Shown one piece after another: positions 45,242-54,509 of a DNA stretch of 64,000 nt (positions are counted from its first letter, which is position 1; every line of letters starts with the position of its first letter). The notes beneath the pieces were generated by a model. It saw only the letters and a program-made list of their open reading frames with translations, was not told the DNA's origin and did not search any database. The DNA is from Parasutterella secunda. GTDB taxonomy: Bacteria; Pseudomonadota; Gammaproteobacteria; Burkholderiales; Burkholderiaceae_F. The stretch covers positions 124,001 through 188,000 of the forward strand of contig NZ_JAMBLT010000001.1 of the NCBI RefSeq assembly GCF_023336895.1. The letters run 5' to 3'. The translations under genes and the position numbers were made by a program.

Positions 45242-47602
45242 ATGTCGGATTTTTCCAAAAACCCTTCGAAAGGGCTGCCCGCACTCAAAATCCTGAGTGT
45301 GGCGTGTGCGCTTGCCTGCGCAACTTACGCCCATGCACAAACCACGGATGGCGTTCGCCTGAGAACGGCAGGTTCACTTGATGACTCCCCACAAGTTGTT
45401 AACGAAAACAGCGCCAGTTTCATTTCGGCTGACCGAATGGAAACCACGGATGACCAGATTGTGCTCTCGGGCGACGCGGAAGTTCGTCGCGCCGGGACGG
45501 TCATTCGAGGCGACAACATTACCTACACGCAGTCGACTGACACGGTGGATGTGAAAGGAAACGCTGTGGTCACTCGTGCCGGTGCCCGTTTTGCTGGCCC
45601 CGAACTCAATTACCAAATTGAAACTGAAACGGGTGAAATGCAGGACGCAACCTATGAGTACGCCGCTCGCCGCATCCAGGGAAAAACAAAGTACGCACGA
45701 TTTGAAAGCGGTCAGTCCACACAATTGCGCGAAGCCACGCTTTCAACCTGCAAACCCGGCAGCAAAGCCTGGTGGATTGAAGCCGACACGCTCACGATTG
45801 ATGAAACCAACAACATGGCCACCGCCCATGATGTGAGTTTTCACTTGGCGGGGCTTCCCGTCTTAGGTACGCCTTATGCTTTCTTCCCTGTGGGCACTGA
45901 CCGTCAAAGCGGTCTTCTGACTCCCACCGTTGGCATGAGTTCCGATTTGGGATTTGACTATGCGCAACCTATCTATTGGAACATCGCGCCGAACTACGAC
46001 TACACATTCACGCCTCGCATTATGGGTAAGCGCGGCATCATGCTCGGCAATGAATTCCGATTCTTAACGGAAAACATGGGCGGCACCCTCACCTATGATT
46101 GGGTACCTGACGACCGCCATGAAGACAGAAGCCGCTACGGGGCTCGAGTAGACGCCTGGGCCAAATGGAATAATTTCCACTTTGATGTGGATTACAACCG
46201 CGCAAGCGACGGTGACTTCTTAAACGACTTCTCCAGTAACCTCAGCGAAGGCGACAACGCCATCTTGCCGCAGGACTTTTCCGCCAAGTACAGCAAGGAT
46301 TTCTGGACGGCCTCTTTGAGTGTGCGTAAAAACCAAGTCCTCGAACGTGATCATCACGATCCGGTGGACCGCCCGTATGAGAAAGTTCCAGAATTTAGCT
46401 GGAACGCCTACTACGCAGACTTCTACGGTTTTGAAATTTCAAGCACTTTGGAAGCCACCCGCTTTAAGCACCGCGACAAAGACTTTAAGCCTGAGGGCGA
46501 TCGCTTCTACATGAACCACTCCATCGCTTATCCGATGAGAGGCTCTTATTGGTTCTTCACGCCCAAGGCCATGTTGACCGGTGTTTCCTATAACCTCACG
46601 GGACTCAACAACCTTGATCGCGATTTCCGAAACACCGTGGGTTATGAAAAGAATTCCCACTTTGTGGTGCCGACATTTAGTTTGGATACGGGCTTGATCT
46701 TTGAGCGAGAAGCCTCTTGGTTCGGTCAGGATGCCACTCAAACATTTGAGCCCAGACTCTTTTACGTCTACACCCCGTATCGTGACCAAAGCAAGATGCC
46801 GGTGTTTGACAGCTCCTACATGGATTTAAGTTTCGGCAGCTTTTTCATGGAAAATGCCTTCACGGGTCATGACCGAGTCTCTGAAGCCAATCAGGTGTCG
46901 CTTATCTTGACGTCTCGTTACTTGGATCGCAAATCCGGTCAAGAGTTATTCAGCGCCTCTATCGGCCAGCGTTACTATTTCTCCGATCAAGAGGTTGCCT
47001 TAAATCGCTACACCATTGATGACTGGTACAAGTATCGCAACGGTACTCGCAGTATTGAAGGTATCAACAAAGAGAGCCGCAGTGACTACCTCGGTAACAT
47101 CACGGCTCATTTAACGAAGAATATTGTGGCTTCGACAACGGCTCAATACTCAACAAGCGAAGATCGCTTCACGCGTATTAATGCCGGCATCCGTTGGCAG
47201 CCGAAGCCTTCTGCGGTGGTGGGACTTTATTACCGCTATGACGATCTTCCGACCACTATCGAAGAAGACCGCATCAAACAAATCGACTTGGGTGTTCAGT
47301 GGCCGCTTACCAATTCACTCTACGGTCTTGCACGCTACAATTACGCGCTTGATGAAAGTAAGCCTGTTGAAATGCTGGCCGGTGTTGAATACGTCGCCGA
47401 TTGCTGGGCTTTGCGCCTAGTCGGTCAACGCACACTCGATAGCGAAGACAGGTACGATACGACCTTCTTCATCCAATTGGAATTGACGGGCTTGGGCTCT
47501 ATCGGCTCTGACCCGATCGAAGAACTGCGCCGTGCCATCCCGGGCTATCGGCCTACGACAGACCAACCCGGTGCAGCCGGACTTTATGACTATTATGAAT
47601 AA
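45242..47602 (+). CDS. lptD: LPS-assembly protein LptD
   Basis: LptD is the outer-membrane barrel that, with LptE, inserts LPS into the outer leaflet. The 786 residues have a signal sequence (hydrophobic part at about 15-32, ending ATYAHA), an N-terminal beta-taco domain (ISADRMETTDDQIVLSGDAE, then GDNITYTQSTDTVDVKG), and a large barrel rich in aromatic strands ending in the family's GSDPIEELRRAIPGY. Only a few Cys are visible (CKPGS, CALACA and DCWAL), fewer than in E. coli LptD. surA overlaps its end, and SurA folds such barrels. No strong ribosome site is seen at the ATG. Confidence 0.95.
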   Translation: MSDFSKNPSKGLPALKILSVACALACATYAHAQTTDGVRLRTAGSLDDSPQVVNENSASFISADRMETTDDQIVLSGDAEVRRAGTVIRGDNITYTQSTDTVDVKGNAVVTRAGARFAGPELNYQIETETGEMQDATYEYAARRIQGKTKYARFESGQSTQLREATLSTCKPGSKAWWIEADTLTIDETNNMATAHDVSFHLAGLPVLGTPYAFFPVGTDRQSGLLTPTVGMSSDLGFDYAQPIYWNIAPNYDYTFTPRIMGKRGIMLGNEFRFLTENMGGTLTYDWVPDDRHEDRSRYGARVDAWAKWNNFHFDVDYNRASDGDFLNDFSSNLSEGDNAILPQDFSAKYSKDFWTASLSVRKNQVLERDHHDPVDRPYEKVPEFSWNAYYADFYGFEISSTLEATRFKHRDKDFKPEGDRFYMNHSIAYPMRGSYWFFTPKAMLTGVSYNLTGLNNLDRDFRNTVGYEKNSHFVVPTFSLDTGLIFEREASWFGQDATQTFEPRLFYVYTPYRDQSKMPVFDSSYMDLSFGSFFMENAFTGHDRVSEANQVSLILTSRYLDRKSGQELFSASIGQRYYFSDQEVALNRYTIDDWYKYRNGTRSIEGINKESRSDYLGNITAHLTKNIVASTTAQYSTSEDRFTRINAGIRWQPKPSAVVGLYYRYDDLPTTIEEDRIKQIDLGVQWPLTNSLYGLARYNYALDESKPVEMLAGVEYVADCWALRLVGQRTLDSEDRYDTTFFIQLELTGLGSIGSDPIEELRRAIPGYRPTTDQPGAAGLYDYYE

Positions 47603-48932
47603 GATGAAATACCTGGCGCTGCTTGCCGCCTTTTCCGCAAGCGTATGTGTGGCTCAAACCGCTAGCACCAAGACGGCCACCTCTGAGCCGCAGGTTCTCA
47701 ATGCCGTGGTCGCGGTTGTAAATAACGACGTGATCACCACGGGGGAACTCGCCGAGCGTGCTCACTCGGCCGCATTGAACCTCAGACGTCAGAAGATTCA
47801 ATTGCCTCCGATGCCTCAGCTGCGCGCTCAGGTTCTTGAGCAACTCATTTTAGAGCGCGCCATCTCCCAGCGTGCCCGTGAAACCGGTATTCGTGTTGAT
47901 GACGGCGTTGTCAATGCCACTATTGAACAAATCGCCGCACAAAACAAAATTACCGTTGCCGAATTGCGCCGCCGCTTGTCACTCGATGGGGTGACATTCC
48001 CGCAATTTAGAGAAGAAATTCGCTCCCAGATTGTGGCTCAACGCTTGCGTGAACGCGAAGTCGATGAAGAAATTAAGATTCCTGAAAGTGAAATCGATGC
48101 GTTCTTAGCCGATCAAGCGGGCTACAACATCAACGATACGATTGAGTACAACATTTCACACATCTGGATTCCGACCTCTGACGGCATGAGCACCGAAGAG
48201 CTCAACAACGCCCGCGATACAGCCGAAGACATTTTGGATCGTGCCCGTGACGGAGAAGACTTCGGACAGCTCGCCGCCTCTTTCTCTAGAGCGCCTGATG
48301 CTTTGGATGGCGGCAACCTTGGTTGGAGAACGCTGTCACAAATGCCGACAGCCCTTTCCACCGCTGTTCGTGAAGCCAGACAGAATTCGTCTAAGATCGC
48401 CATGAATGTCAGCTCCGACGGCTACTACATCGTCAAGGTCAATGACCGTCGCGATGGTGTTCAAACGAAACTCGCCGGCGGCCCGGTTACCCAGACACAC
48501 GTTCGCCACATCCTGATGGCCGTGACCCCGGTGACCGATGAAGCAACCGTTTTAAACCGCTTAAACGACATTCGTAAGCGTTTGGTGCAAAACAAAGAAG
48601 ACTTCGCCACCCTCGCCCGTTTGCATTCCGTGGACGGTTCCGCCACACGCGGCGGTGACTTAGGTTGGGTACAGCCCGGCGATACGGTTCCTCCTTTTGA
48701 AGAAGCCATGCATCGTTTGCAGCCCGGCGAAATCAGTCAACCGATTAAGACTCAATACGGCTACCACATTATCCAAGTGCTCGATCGCCGTGAAGAAGCG
48801 ATGAACGCCGAGCGCATGCGCTACATGGCCCGTCAAATTCTTCGTCAAAGAAAATTGGCTGAAGCCACGGCCACTTGGCAGCGTGAATTGCGTGACCGCG
48901 CCTACGTTGAAATTCGCCGCGACGAACTCTAA
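47595..48932 (+). CDS. surA: Periplasmic chaperone and peptidyl-prolyl isomerase SurA
   Basis: SurA carries outer membrane proteins across the periplasm. The 445 residues have a signal peptide (MNKMKYLALLAAFSASVCVA), an N-terminal chaperone domain (VVAVVNNDVITTGELAERAH), two parvulin domains (first with NISHIWIPTSDG, second with VRHILMAVTPV and GDLGWVQPGDTVPPFEEAM), and a C-terminal helix. The ATG at 47595 overlaps the lptD stop by eight bases, so translation is coupled. lptD-surA-rsmA matches the E. coli order except that pdxA is missing. Confidence 0.95.
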   Translation: MNKMKYLALLAAFSASVCVAQTASTKTATSEPQVLNAVVAVVNNDVITTGELAERAHSAALNLRRQKIQLPPMPQLRAQVLEQLILERAISQRARETGIRVDDGVVNATIEQIAAQNKITVAELRRRLSLDGVTFPQFREEIRSQIVAQRLREREVDEEIKIPESEIDAFLADQAGYNINDTIEYNISHIWIPTSDGMSTEELNNARDTAEDILDRARDGEDFGQLAASFSRAPDALDGGNLGWRTLSQMPTALSTAVREARQNSSKIAMNVSSDGYYIVKVNDRRDGVQTKLAGGPVTQTHVRHILMAVTPVTDEATVLNRLNDIRKRLVQNKEDFATLARLHSVDGSATRGGDLGWVQPGDTVPPFEEAMHRLQPGEISQPIKTQYGYHIIQVLDRREEAMNAERMRYMARQILRQRKLAEATATWQRELRDRAYVEIRRDEL

Positions 48933-48946
48933 AGGACTTGGGAAAC

Positions 48947-49729
48947 ATGCAAAACGGATTAGCCGGGCATCGTGCTCGTAAACGCTTCGGACAGAACTTC
49001 CTGCACGATGAGCATTGGATTGAGCGCATTGCGCGCACCATTGATGCCAAGCCCGGCGAAACCGTTGTCGAAATTGGTCCGGGCCAGGCAGCGCTTACCC
49101 GCAAAATGATTGCAGATGCTGGGCACGCCACGGCTATTGAAATTGACCGCGATTTAGCGGCCTGGTTAAAAGAAACTTTCCCCGAAACGCTGACATTGAT
49201 TGAAGCGGATGCTTTGAAATTGGATTGGAATAAAGTTCATCCGGGAAAAGCACTGCGCATTGTCGGCAATCTCCCCTACAACATTTCCAGCCCCCTGCTT
49301 TTTCATCTGATGACAGTGGCCGATCGTGTGATAGACCAACACTTCATGCTTCAAAAAGAAGTGGTTGATCGCATGGTGGCTACGCCCGGCAGCAAAGTAT
49401 ACGGACGACTCTCTGTTATGCTGCAGTACCGCTACCGTATGCAGAAAATGTTTGATGTGCCACCCGGCGCCTTCACCCCAGCCCCTAAGGTGACGAGCTC
49501 CATTGTGCGCATGGTTCCTAGGAAAGTAGACGAACTCTTGCCGGTGGATCTTGAGCGCTTTGCCGTCATTGTAGCGGCGGCCTTTAATCAGCGCAGAAAA
49601 ACACTTCGCAATGCTTTGGCAAAACTTCTGACCGAAGAAGATATTAAAAAGGCAGGCGTTGATCCTGCCCTTCGAGCCGAAGCGCTTGATGTTGAAGCTT
49701 TTGTGAGATTAGCTCGCATCAATGCTTAA
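48947..49729 (+). CDS. rsmA: 16S rRNA dimethyltransferase RsmA (KsgA)
   Basis: RsmA dimethylates two adjacent adenosines in helix 45 of 16S rRNA late in 30S assembly. The 260 residues show RARKRFGQNFLHDEHWIERI, SAM-binding VVEIGPGQAALTRKM, the catalytic NLPYNISSPLLFHLM, and the C-terminal AAFNQRRKTLRNALAKLL. The ATG at 48947 is the third codon after a TTG at 48938 and has GGGA upstream. It follows surA by 14 bases. Its last four bases overlap the end of the convergent YgjP-type gene. Confidence 0.96.
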   Translation: MQNGLAGHRARKRFGQNFLHDEHWIERIARTIDAKPGETVVEIGPGQAALTRKMIADAGHATAIEIDRDLAAWLKETFPETLTLIEADALKLDWNKVHPGKALRIVGNLPYNISSPLLFHLMTVADRVIDQHFMLQKEVVDRMVATPGSKVYGRLSVMLQYRYRMQKMFDVPPGAFTPAPKVTSSIVRMVPRKVDELLPVDLERFAVIVAAAFNQRRKTLRNALAKLLTEEDIKKAGVDPALRAEALDVEAFVRLARINA

Positions 49730-50577
49730 AAGGGCAGCGTCGGCATATAGACGCCCTTTAAAGCCCGGCGAGCACTTTCGTAGTTCGGATAAATTTCTCC
49801 CACTCGCTTCCAAAAGCGTGCACTGTGATTCATTTCATCCAGATGAGCCAATTCGTGCACAATCACATAATCAATTAAAGTCGGCGCCAAATGAATCAGT
49901 CGCCAGTTAAGTCTGATGCGCCGATCCGAACTACAAGAGCCCCAACGTCCTTTGGCGCTCGATAAACCCCAGCCGCTATAGCTGACCAAAGCGCGATCGG
50001 CGATAACCTTTATCCGCCCTCCCAAATAACGCTCTGCTTCCTTTTTAAACCACACCTGAACCCAATCCTTGACACGATCCTCTTCAGTGTCTTTCGCGGC
50101 ATTCACAATCAGTTCTCGCTCTGTCTTTCCTTCGGACAAAAATACACTTCGTGCCGCGGGCTCAAGGCGCAACCTCAAAGGCTCTCCCAAATAAGGCAAT
50201 TGGGCTCCATCAACAAAGTGCACGGTTTGCATTCCCAACTCTTTTTGCCAATTACCAAACTCGGTGAGTTTTTTCTGAATCCAGCCCTCTTTTTCCTGAA
50301 GTATTCTTTCGATTTCAGCCACCGACACCCATCTTGGCGCCCGAACCGTTACGCCCCGTTCATCCACAATAAAGCCCACCGTTTTTCTTTTGGCGCGCTC
50401 TAAGTGGTAAGAAAAAACAGGGGTCAGATCGAAACCCTTTTTCTCACCGATGGGCTGGGAATGCATTTGAGAAAGAACATCGGGAATACTCGGCTGCGAT
50501 TTAAGTGTGTCAACCGAATGCGTATCTTTTTCCGTCTCATCACCATGCGTGAAAAAATCAAATGCCAGTTGTCTCAC
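49726..50577 (-). CDS. YgjP-like M48 metallopeptidase domain protein (DUF45)
   Basis: COG1451 proteins are predicted zinc-dependent hydrolases. The zinc motif HELAHLDEMNHSARFW (HExxH plus downstream His) is intact, preceded by WGSCSSDRRIRLNWRLIHL, which is diagnostic for the family. The N-terminal 60 residues are variable. The best start is a GTG at 50577 with GGGA upstream (283 residues); a TTG at 50598 would overlap the plsC end more tightly. It follows plsC on the same strand, and its stop overlaps the rsmA stop by four bases. Its substrate is unknown. Confidence 0.85.
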   Translation of the reverse strand: MRQLAFDFFTHGDETEKDTHSVDTLKSQPSIPDVLSQMHSQPIGEKKGFDLTPVFSYHLERAKRKTVGFIVDERGVTVRAPRWVSVAEIERILQEKEGWIQKKLTEFGNWQKELGMQTVHFVDGAQLPYLGEPLRLRLEPAARSVFLSEGKTERELIVNAAKDTEEDRVKDWVQVWFKKEAERYLGGRIKVIADRALVSYSGWGLSSAKGRWGSCSSDRRIRLNWRLIHLAPTLIDYVIVHELAHLDEMNHSARFWKRVGEIYPNYESARRALKGVYMPTLPF

Positions 50578-50598
50578 AATGTTTGTCCCAACAGTCAA

Positions 50599-51366
50599 TC
50601 AGGCTTGCGTTTTCCCGTCAAACTCACTGGTTGCCTTGTTCCCGTAAACCACGGGTGAAATCACATGCATTTCGCCCTCGATCCAATTGACAAGCTCGGC
50701 CTGCACCTCTTCAAAGCCACGCCCTTCGGTCTTAATCATAGGGCCCACAGAGACCGTGATTAAGCCGGGCTTTTTCGAAATAGAATTGCGCGGCCAGCAT
50801 TCGCCGGAATTCAAAGCAATCGGAATAATCGGTGTCGAAGTGGCCACGGCAAAGCGAGCGCCTCCTGACTTATAGTGCGTCTTGACACCGGGCGCTGTAC
50901 GGGTGCCTTCTGGAAACATCGCCAACCACCAGCCCCGCTTCATGAAATCCTTTCCTTGATTCATGAATTGCTCATAGGCTCGAGAACCCTTTTTACGGTC
51001 AATGGCCATCATATGTAAGGTCGCCAAAGCCTGGCCAAAAACAGGCACGTAATGCAGTTCTTTTTTATAAACGAAACTTGCCTGGTGGGGAATTAAGGAC
51101 GCCAATGCAAAGATATCCCAAGCGGATTGGTGCTTGGAGAGAACCAAGACAGATGTGCCGTCTGAGGGGAAGTTTTCTGTTCCCTTGAATTGATACCGCA
51201 TCCCGCAAATTATTTCCCCCATTTTGAGCATAAACCGTGCCCAACTGACGGCTAACTGATAGCGCAGGGAAACGGAGGCCGGATACAAAATGATCAAGGC
51301 GATTGCCAAAGGAATCAGCGTAATCGCCAAAACAATGTAATAAATCCAACCGCGGATTGTTGACAT
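50599..51366 (-). CDS. plsC: 1-acyl-sn-glycerol-3-phosphate acyltransferase
   Basis: PlsC adds the second acyl chain to make phosphatidic acid. The 255 residues have an N-terminal membrane segment (about 5-28), the catalytic SKHQSAWD motif (HX4D) and the substrate motif MFPEGTRTAPG. The ATG at 51366 has GGGGAAG seven bases upstream; the longer frame to 51387 is rejected. It follows glyS behind a terminator and is in the known order lnt-glyQ-glyS-(gmhB)-plsC, with gmhB absent here. Confidence 0.94.
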   Translation of the reverse strand: MSTIRGWIYYIVLAITLIPLAIALIILYPASVSLRYQLAVSWARFMLKMGEIICGMRYQFKGTENFPSDGTSVLVLSKHQSAWDIFALASLIPHQASFVYKKELHYVPVFGQALATLHMMAIDRKKGSRAYEQFMNQGKDFMKRGWWLAMFPEGTRTAPGVKTHYKSGGARFAVATSTPIIPIALNSGECWPRNSISKKPGLITVSVGPMIKTEGRGFEEVQAELVNWIEGEMHVISPVVYGNKATSEFDGKTQA

Positions 51367-51386
51367 ATTTCTTCCCCAATACAGCA

Positions 51387-51410
51387 AAAGGCCCCGCTTA
51401 CGGAGCCTTT
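51387..51410 (-). terminator. Terminator after glyS, just before plsC
   Basis: A 10-bp stem AAAGGCCCCG / CGGAGCCTTT (one G-T pair) with TTTTG on the minus strand lies 24 bases past glyS and 20 bases before the plsC start. Confidence 0.7.
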
Positions 51411-51434
51411 CGCCTTAATACATTTCAGAATGTA

Positions 51435-53525
51435 CTACTTTGCCAAACGAGAAAGCTCGGCCACCATGTTCATTGTACGATGCAAACGCAATAAGAGGGC
51501 CAAACGATTGGCTCGTACTTGAGCATCCTCTACATTGACCATGACATCTTCAAAGAAGCGGTCAACCGGCGCCTTCATCGGAGCCAAGCTCTTCAAAAGC
51601 TCGGTGTAGCGGCAAGCTTCATAATCAGCCTTGGCACGCGGTTCAGCTTCGCAAAGCGCGGCATAGAGCGCTTTTTCAGCCTCAGAGTCAAATAGCGCAG
51701 CATCCACGACATCGGTTTGCGGAGCGCTCTTTTTAATAATGTTGCCGATTCGCTTATTGGCGGCAGCCAAAGCTTCCGCTTCAGGCAATTGAGCAAATGC
51801 ACGAACGGCTTCCAAGCGGGCCGGCACATCCAACACCATCGTGGGATGCGTGGCCAACACGGCATCAACTTCCTGAGCGCTGTAACCCTTGTCTTTAAAC
51901 ATCACACGGATGCGGTCTTCAAAGAAGGCTAAGAGCTCGCTTCTTGCGTCTTGAATGTTAGCAACCGACTTCATCGCTTCGTAGCCGATGTCGACCAAAT
52001 CCGTAATCGCCACATTCAAGCGCTTTTCGATGAGCATACGAAGCACACCCAAGGCATGACGGCGCAGGGCAAACGGATCCTTGTCACCGGTGGGCATTTG
52101 ACCGATACCGAAAAGACCGGAAAGGGTTTCCAATTTATCGGCCAAGGCCACAGCCAAGCTCACAGGCGTTGACGGCAGGGCGTCGCCAGCAAAGCGCGGC
52201 TGATAGTGTTCACGAATGGCAAGCGCCACATCTTTAGATTCTCCGTCATGCAAGGCATAGTATTCACCCATAATGCCTTGAAGTTCCGGGAATTCACCCA
52301 CCATTTGCGTTAAGAGGTCAACTTTGGCCAATTGAGCGGCTCGCACCGCTTCTTCACGGTTAGCACCAATCAGATCCGCAACCTTCGCGGCAATAGCCTT
52401 GACGCGTTCAACACGTTCGGCTTGCGTACCCAACTTATTGTGATAAACCACGTTCTTTAAAAGCGGAATACGGCTTTCTAACGTTTGCAAGCGGTCTTGA
52501 TCATAGAAGAACTTCGCATCGGCCAAGCGGGCACGCACCACGCGGGCATTACCGGCACTGATTTCCACACCGCCATCCTTGGCTTCCAATTGAGAAACCA
52601 AGAAGAAACGGTTCATCAAGCGGCCCTTTTCATCCTGTACGGCAAAATACTTTTGATTTTGCTGCATGGTAAGAATCAAGCACTCTTGAGGCACCTTCAA
52701 AAATTCTTCTTCAAAGCTGGACTGGTAGATAACCGGCCATTCGGTCAACGCCGTCACTTCGTCGATCAAATCTTCAGGCATGATCGCTTCGCCGCCGATG
52801 GCGCGGGCCCCTTCGACCACATCGTGGACAATCTTTTCACGACGCTTGGCAAAAGAAGGCATCACCTTGGCTTCGGTCATCATTTGATCTTCGTAACCGT
52901 CGGCCGAGCGCAAAGAAATGAGCTCATGCGTGTGGAAGCGGTGACCGCTAGTCAAGCGATCCGCCTTTAAGCCCAAAAGCGTCACAGGCACTACGTCTTC
53001 GCCATAAAGAGCAACCAAGTGCTTGGCCGGGCGAACAAAAGAAACCGTCGTCGTGCCATCGGCCAACTGATAGTGCATCACTTTCGGAATCGGAAGATTA
53101 AAGGCTGCGGCATCCAGTGCCGTTTGCAAACCATGAACCAATTCCACACCGGGACGGATGCCTTCGTAAAAGAGTTGTTCGTTTTTGCCGTCATTGACGC
53201 GCTTTAAGCTCTTTACATCGGCAACGATTCCCAACGCCTTCATCTTCTTTTCAAGAGCGGGGGTGGGATTGCCGTCAGCATCCAAACCCACCTTCACAGG
53301 AACGAGCTTTTGCTTAAAGGCTTCATCGGGCGACTTGGCTAAAACCCCTGTCACCAACGCGGCCAAACGGCGCGGAGAACCATAAACAGTTGTTTGGCTC
53401 CCCTCTTCCAAAAAGTGTTGAGAGGCTAAGCTCTTCGTTAAGTTTTGCGCAAACGCTTCGGAGAGTTTCTTGAGTGCCTTCGGCGGCAACTCTTCGGTTT
53501 GCAATTCCACTAACAAACTGGTCAT
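51435..53525 (-). CDS. glyS: Glycine-tRNA ligase beta subunit
   Basis: GlyS is the large subunit of the bacterial alpha2beta2 glycyl-tRNA synthetase. The 696 residues begin with SLLVELQTEELPPKALKKLS and include the HD-like domain (AVALADKLETLSGLFGIGQM) and PTGDKDPFALRRHALGVLRM, then a C-terminal anticodon-binding region (FFEDVMVNVEDAQVRANRLA). All parts are present at normal length. It starts 15 bases after the glyQ stop. Confidence 0.98.
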   Translation of the reverse strand: MTSLLVELQTEELPPKALKKLSEAFAQNLTKSLASQHFLEEGSQTTVYGSPRRLAALVTGVLAKSPDEAFKQKLVPVKVGLDADGNPTPALEKKMKALGIVADVKSLKRVNDGKNEQLFYEGIRPGVELVHGLQTALDAAAFNLPIPKVMHYQLADGTTTVSFVRPAKHLVALYGEDVVPVTLLGLKADRLTSGHRFHTHELISLRSADGYEDQMMTEAKVMPSFAKRREKIVHDVVEGARAIGGEAIMPEDLIDEVTALTEWPVIYQSSFEEEFLKVPQECLILTMQQNQKYFAVQDEKGRLMNRFFLVSQLEAKDGGVEISAGNARVVRARLADAKFFYDQDRLQTLESRIPLLKNVVYHNKLGTQAERVERVKAIAAKVADLIGANREEAVRAAQLAKVDLLTQMVGEFPELQGIMGEYYALHDGESKDVALAIREHYQPRFAGDALPSTPVSLAVALADKLETLSGLFGIGQMPTGDKDPFALRRHALGVLRMLIEKRLNVAITDLVDIGYEAMKSVANIQDARSELLAFFEDRIRVMFKDKGYSAQEVDAVLATHPTMVLDVPARLEAVRAFAQLPEAEALAAANKRIGNIIKKSAPQTDVVDAALFDSEAEKALYAALCEAEPRAKADYEACRYTELLKSLAPMKAPVDRFFEDVMVNVEDAQVRANRLALLLRLHRTMNMVAELSRLAK

Positions 53526-53540
53526 TTTTTCACTTGCCTC

Positions 53541-54446
53541 TTAGGAATTCTTTTTCAACATCGGGAAGCCCAAACGTTCACGGGCATCATAGTAGCTCTG
53601 AGCCACGGCACGGCTGATCGTACGAATACGAGCAATGTAGGCAGCGCGTTCGGTCACGCTGATGGCGCCGCGCGCGTCCAAAAGATTAAAGGTGTGGCCG
53701 GCTTTAAGCACCATTTCATAGGCAGGCAGCGCCAAATTCAAATCCATCATGCGCTTGGCTTCGCCTTCGAAATAATCGAACTGCTTCAAAAGCTTTTCAG
53801 GATCGCTGGCTTCAAAGTTGTAGTGGCTTTGTTCCACTTCGTTTTGATGGAACACGTCACCGTAGGTCAGCGTGCGGGTTGAACCGTCCGCATCTTGCCA
53901 ACGGGTATAAACCAAATCAAAGACGTTGTCGCAGTTTTGCAGATACATCGTCAAGCGTTCAAGCCCGTAGGTGATTTCACCGGTGATGGGCTTACATTCC
54001 AAACCGCCCACTTGTTGGAAGTACGTAAATTGCGTCACTTCCATGCCGTTCATCCAGATTTCCCAACCCAGACCCCAGGCACCGAGCGTCGGGTTTTCCC
54101 AGTTATCTTCCACAAAACGAATATCGTTGATTTCAGTGTCGACACCCAAAGCGCGGAGACTGCCCAAATACAAATCCACAATATTCGTGGGGGCAGGCTT
54201 TAACACCACTTGGAATTGATGGTGTTGGTGCAAGCGGTTGGGGTTTTCGCCATAACGAGCATCTTTCGGACGACGGGAGGGCTGCACATAAGCGGCGCGC
54301 CACGGCTCCGGTCCCAAAGCCCTTAAAAAGGTCGCCGTGTGCGAAGTACCGGCCCCCACTTCCATATCAATCGGTTGCAAAAGCGCGCAACCTTGTTGAT
54401 TCCAATACTGCTGCAAACGCAGGATGACTTCCTGAAATGTAATCAT
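53541..54446 (-). CDS. glyQ: Glycine-tRNA ligase alpha subunit
   Basis: GlyQ carries the class II catalytic core. The 301 residues show [40 protein letters not shown] followed by [19 protein letters not shown] (motif 2 region), [20 protein letters not shown] and [20 protein letters not shown]. Length is standard (about 300). It is paired with glyS in the usual order and follows lnt by 60 bases. Confidence 0.98.
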   Translation of the reverse strand: MITFQEVILRLQQYWNQQGCALLQPIDMEVGAGTSHTATFLRALGPEPWRAAYVQPSRRPKDARYGENPNRLHQHHQFQVVLKPAPTNIVDLYLGSLRALGVDTEINDIRFVEDNWENPTLGAWGLGWEIWMNGMEVTQFTYFQQVGGLECKPITGEITYGLERLTMYLQNCDNVFDLVYTRWQDADGSTRTLTYGDVFHQNEVEQSHYNFEASDPEKLLKQFDYFEGEAKRMMDLNLALPAYEMVLKAGHTFNLLDARGAISVTERAAYIARIRTISRAVAQSYYDARERLGFPMLKKNS

Positions 54447-54509
54447 CGGTCCAATCCAAAAATTGAGAAATCGGTTAAGGGATTATCCAATCCCGAAAAT
54501 TTTTTAATT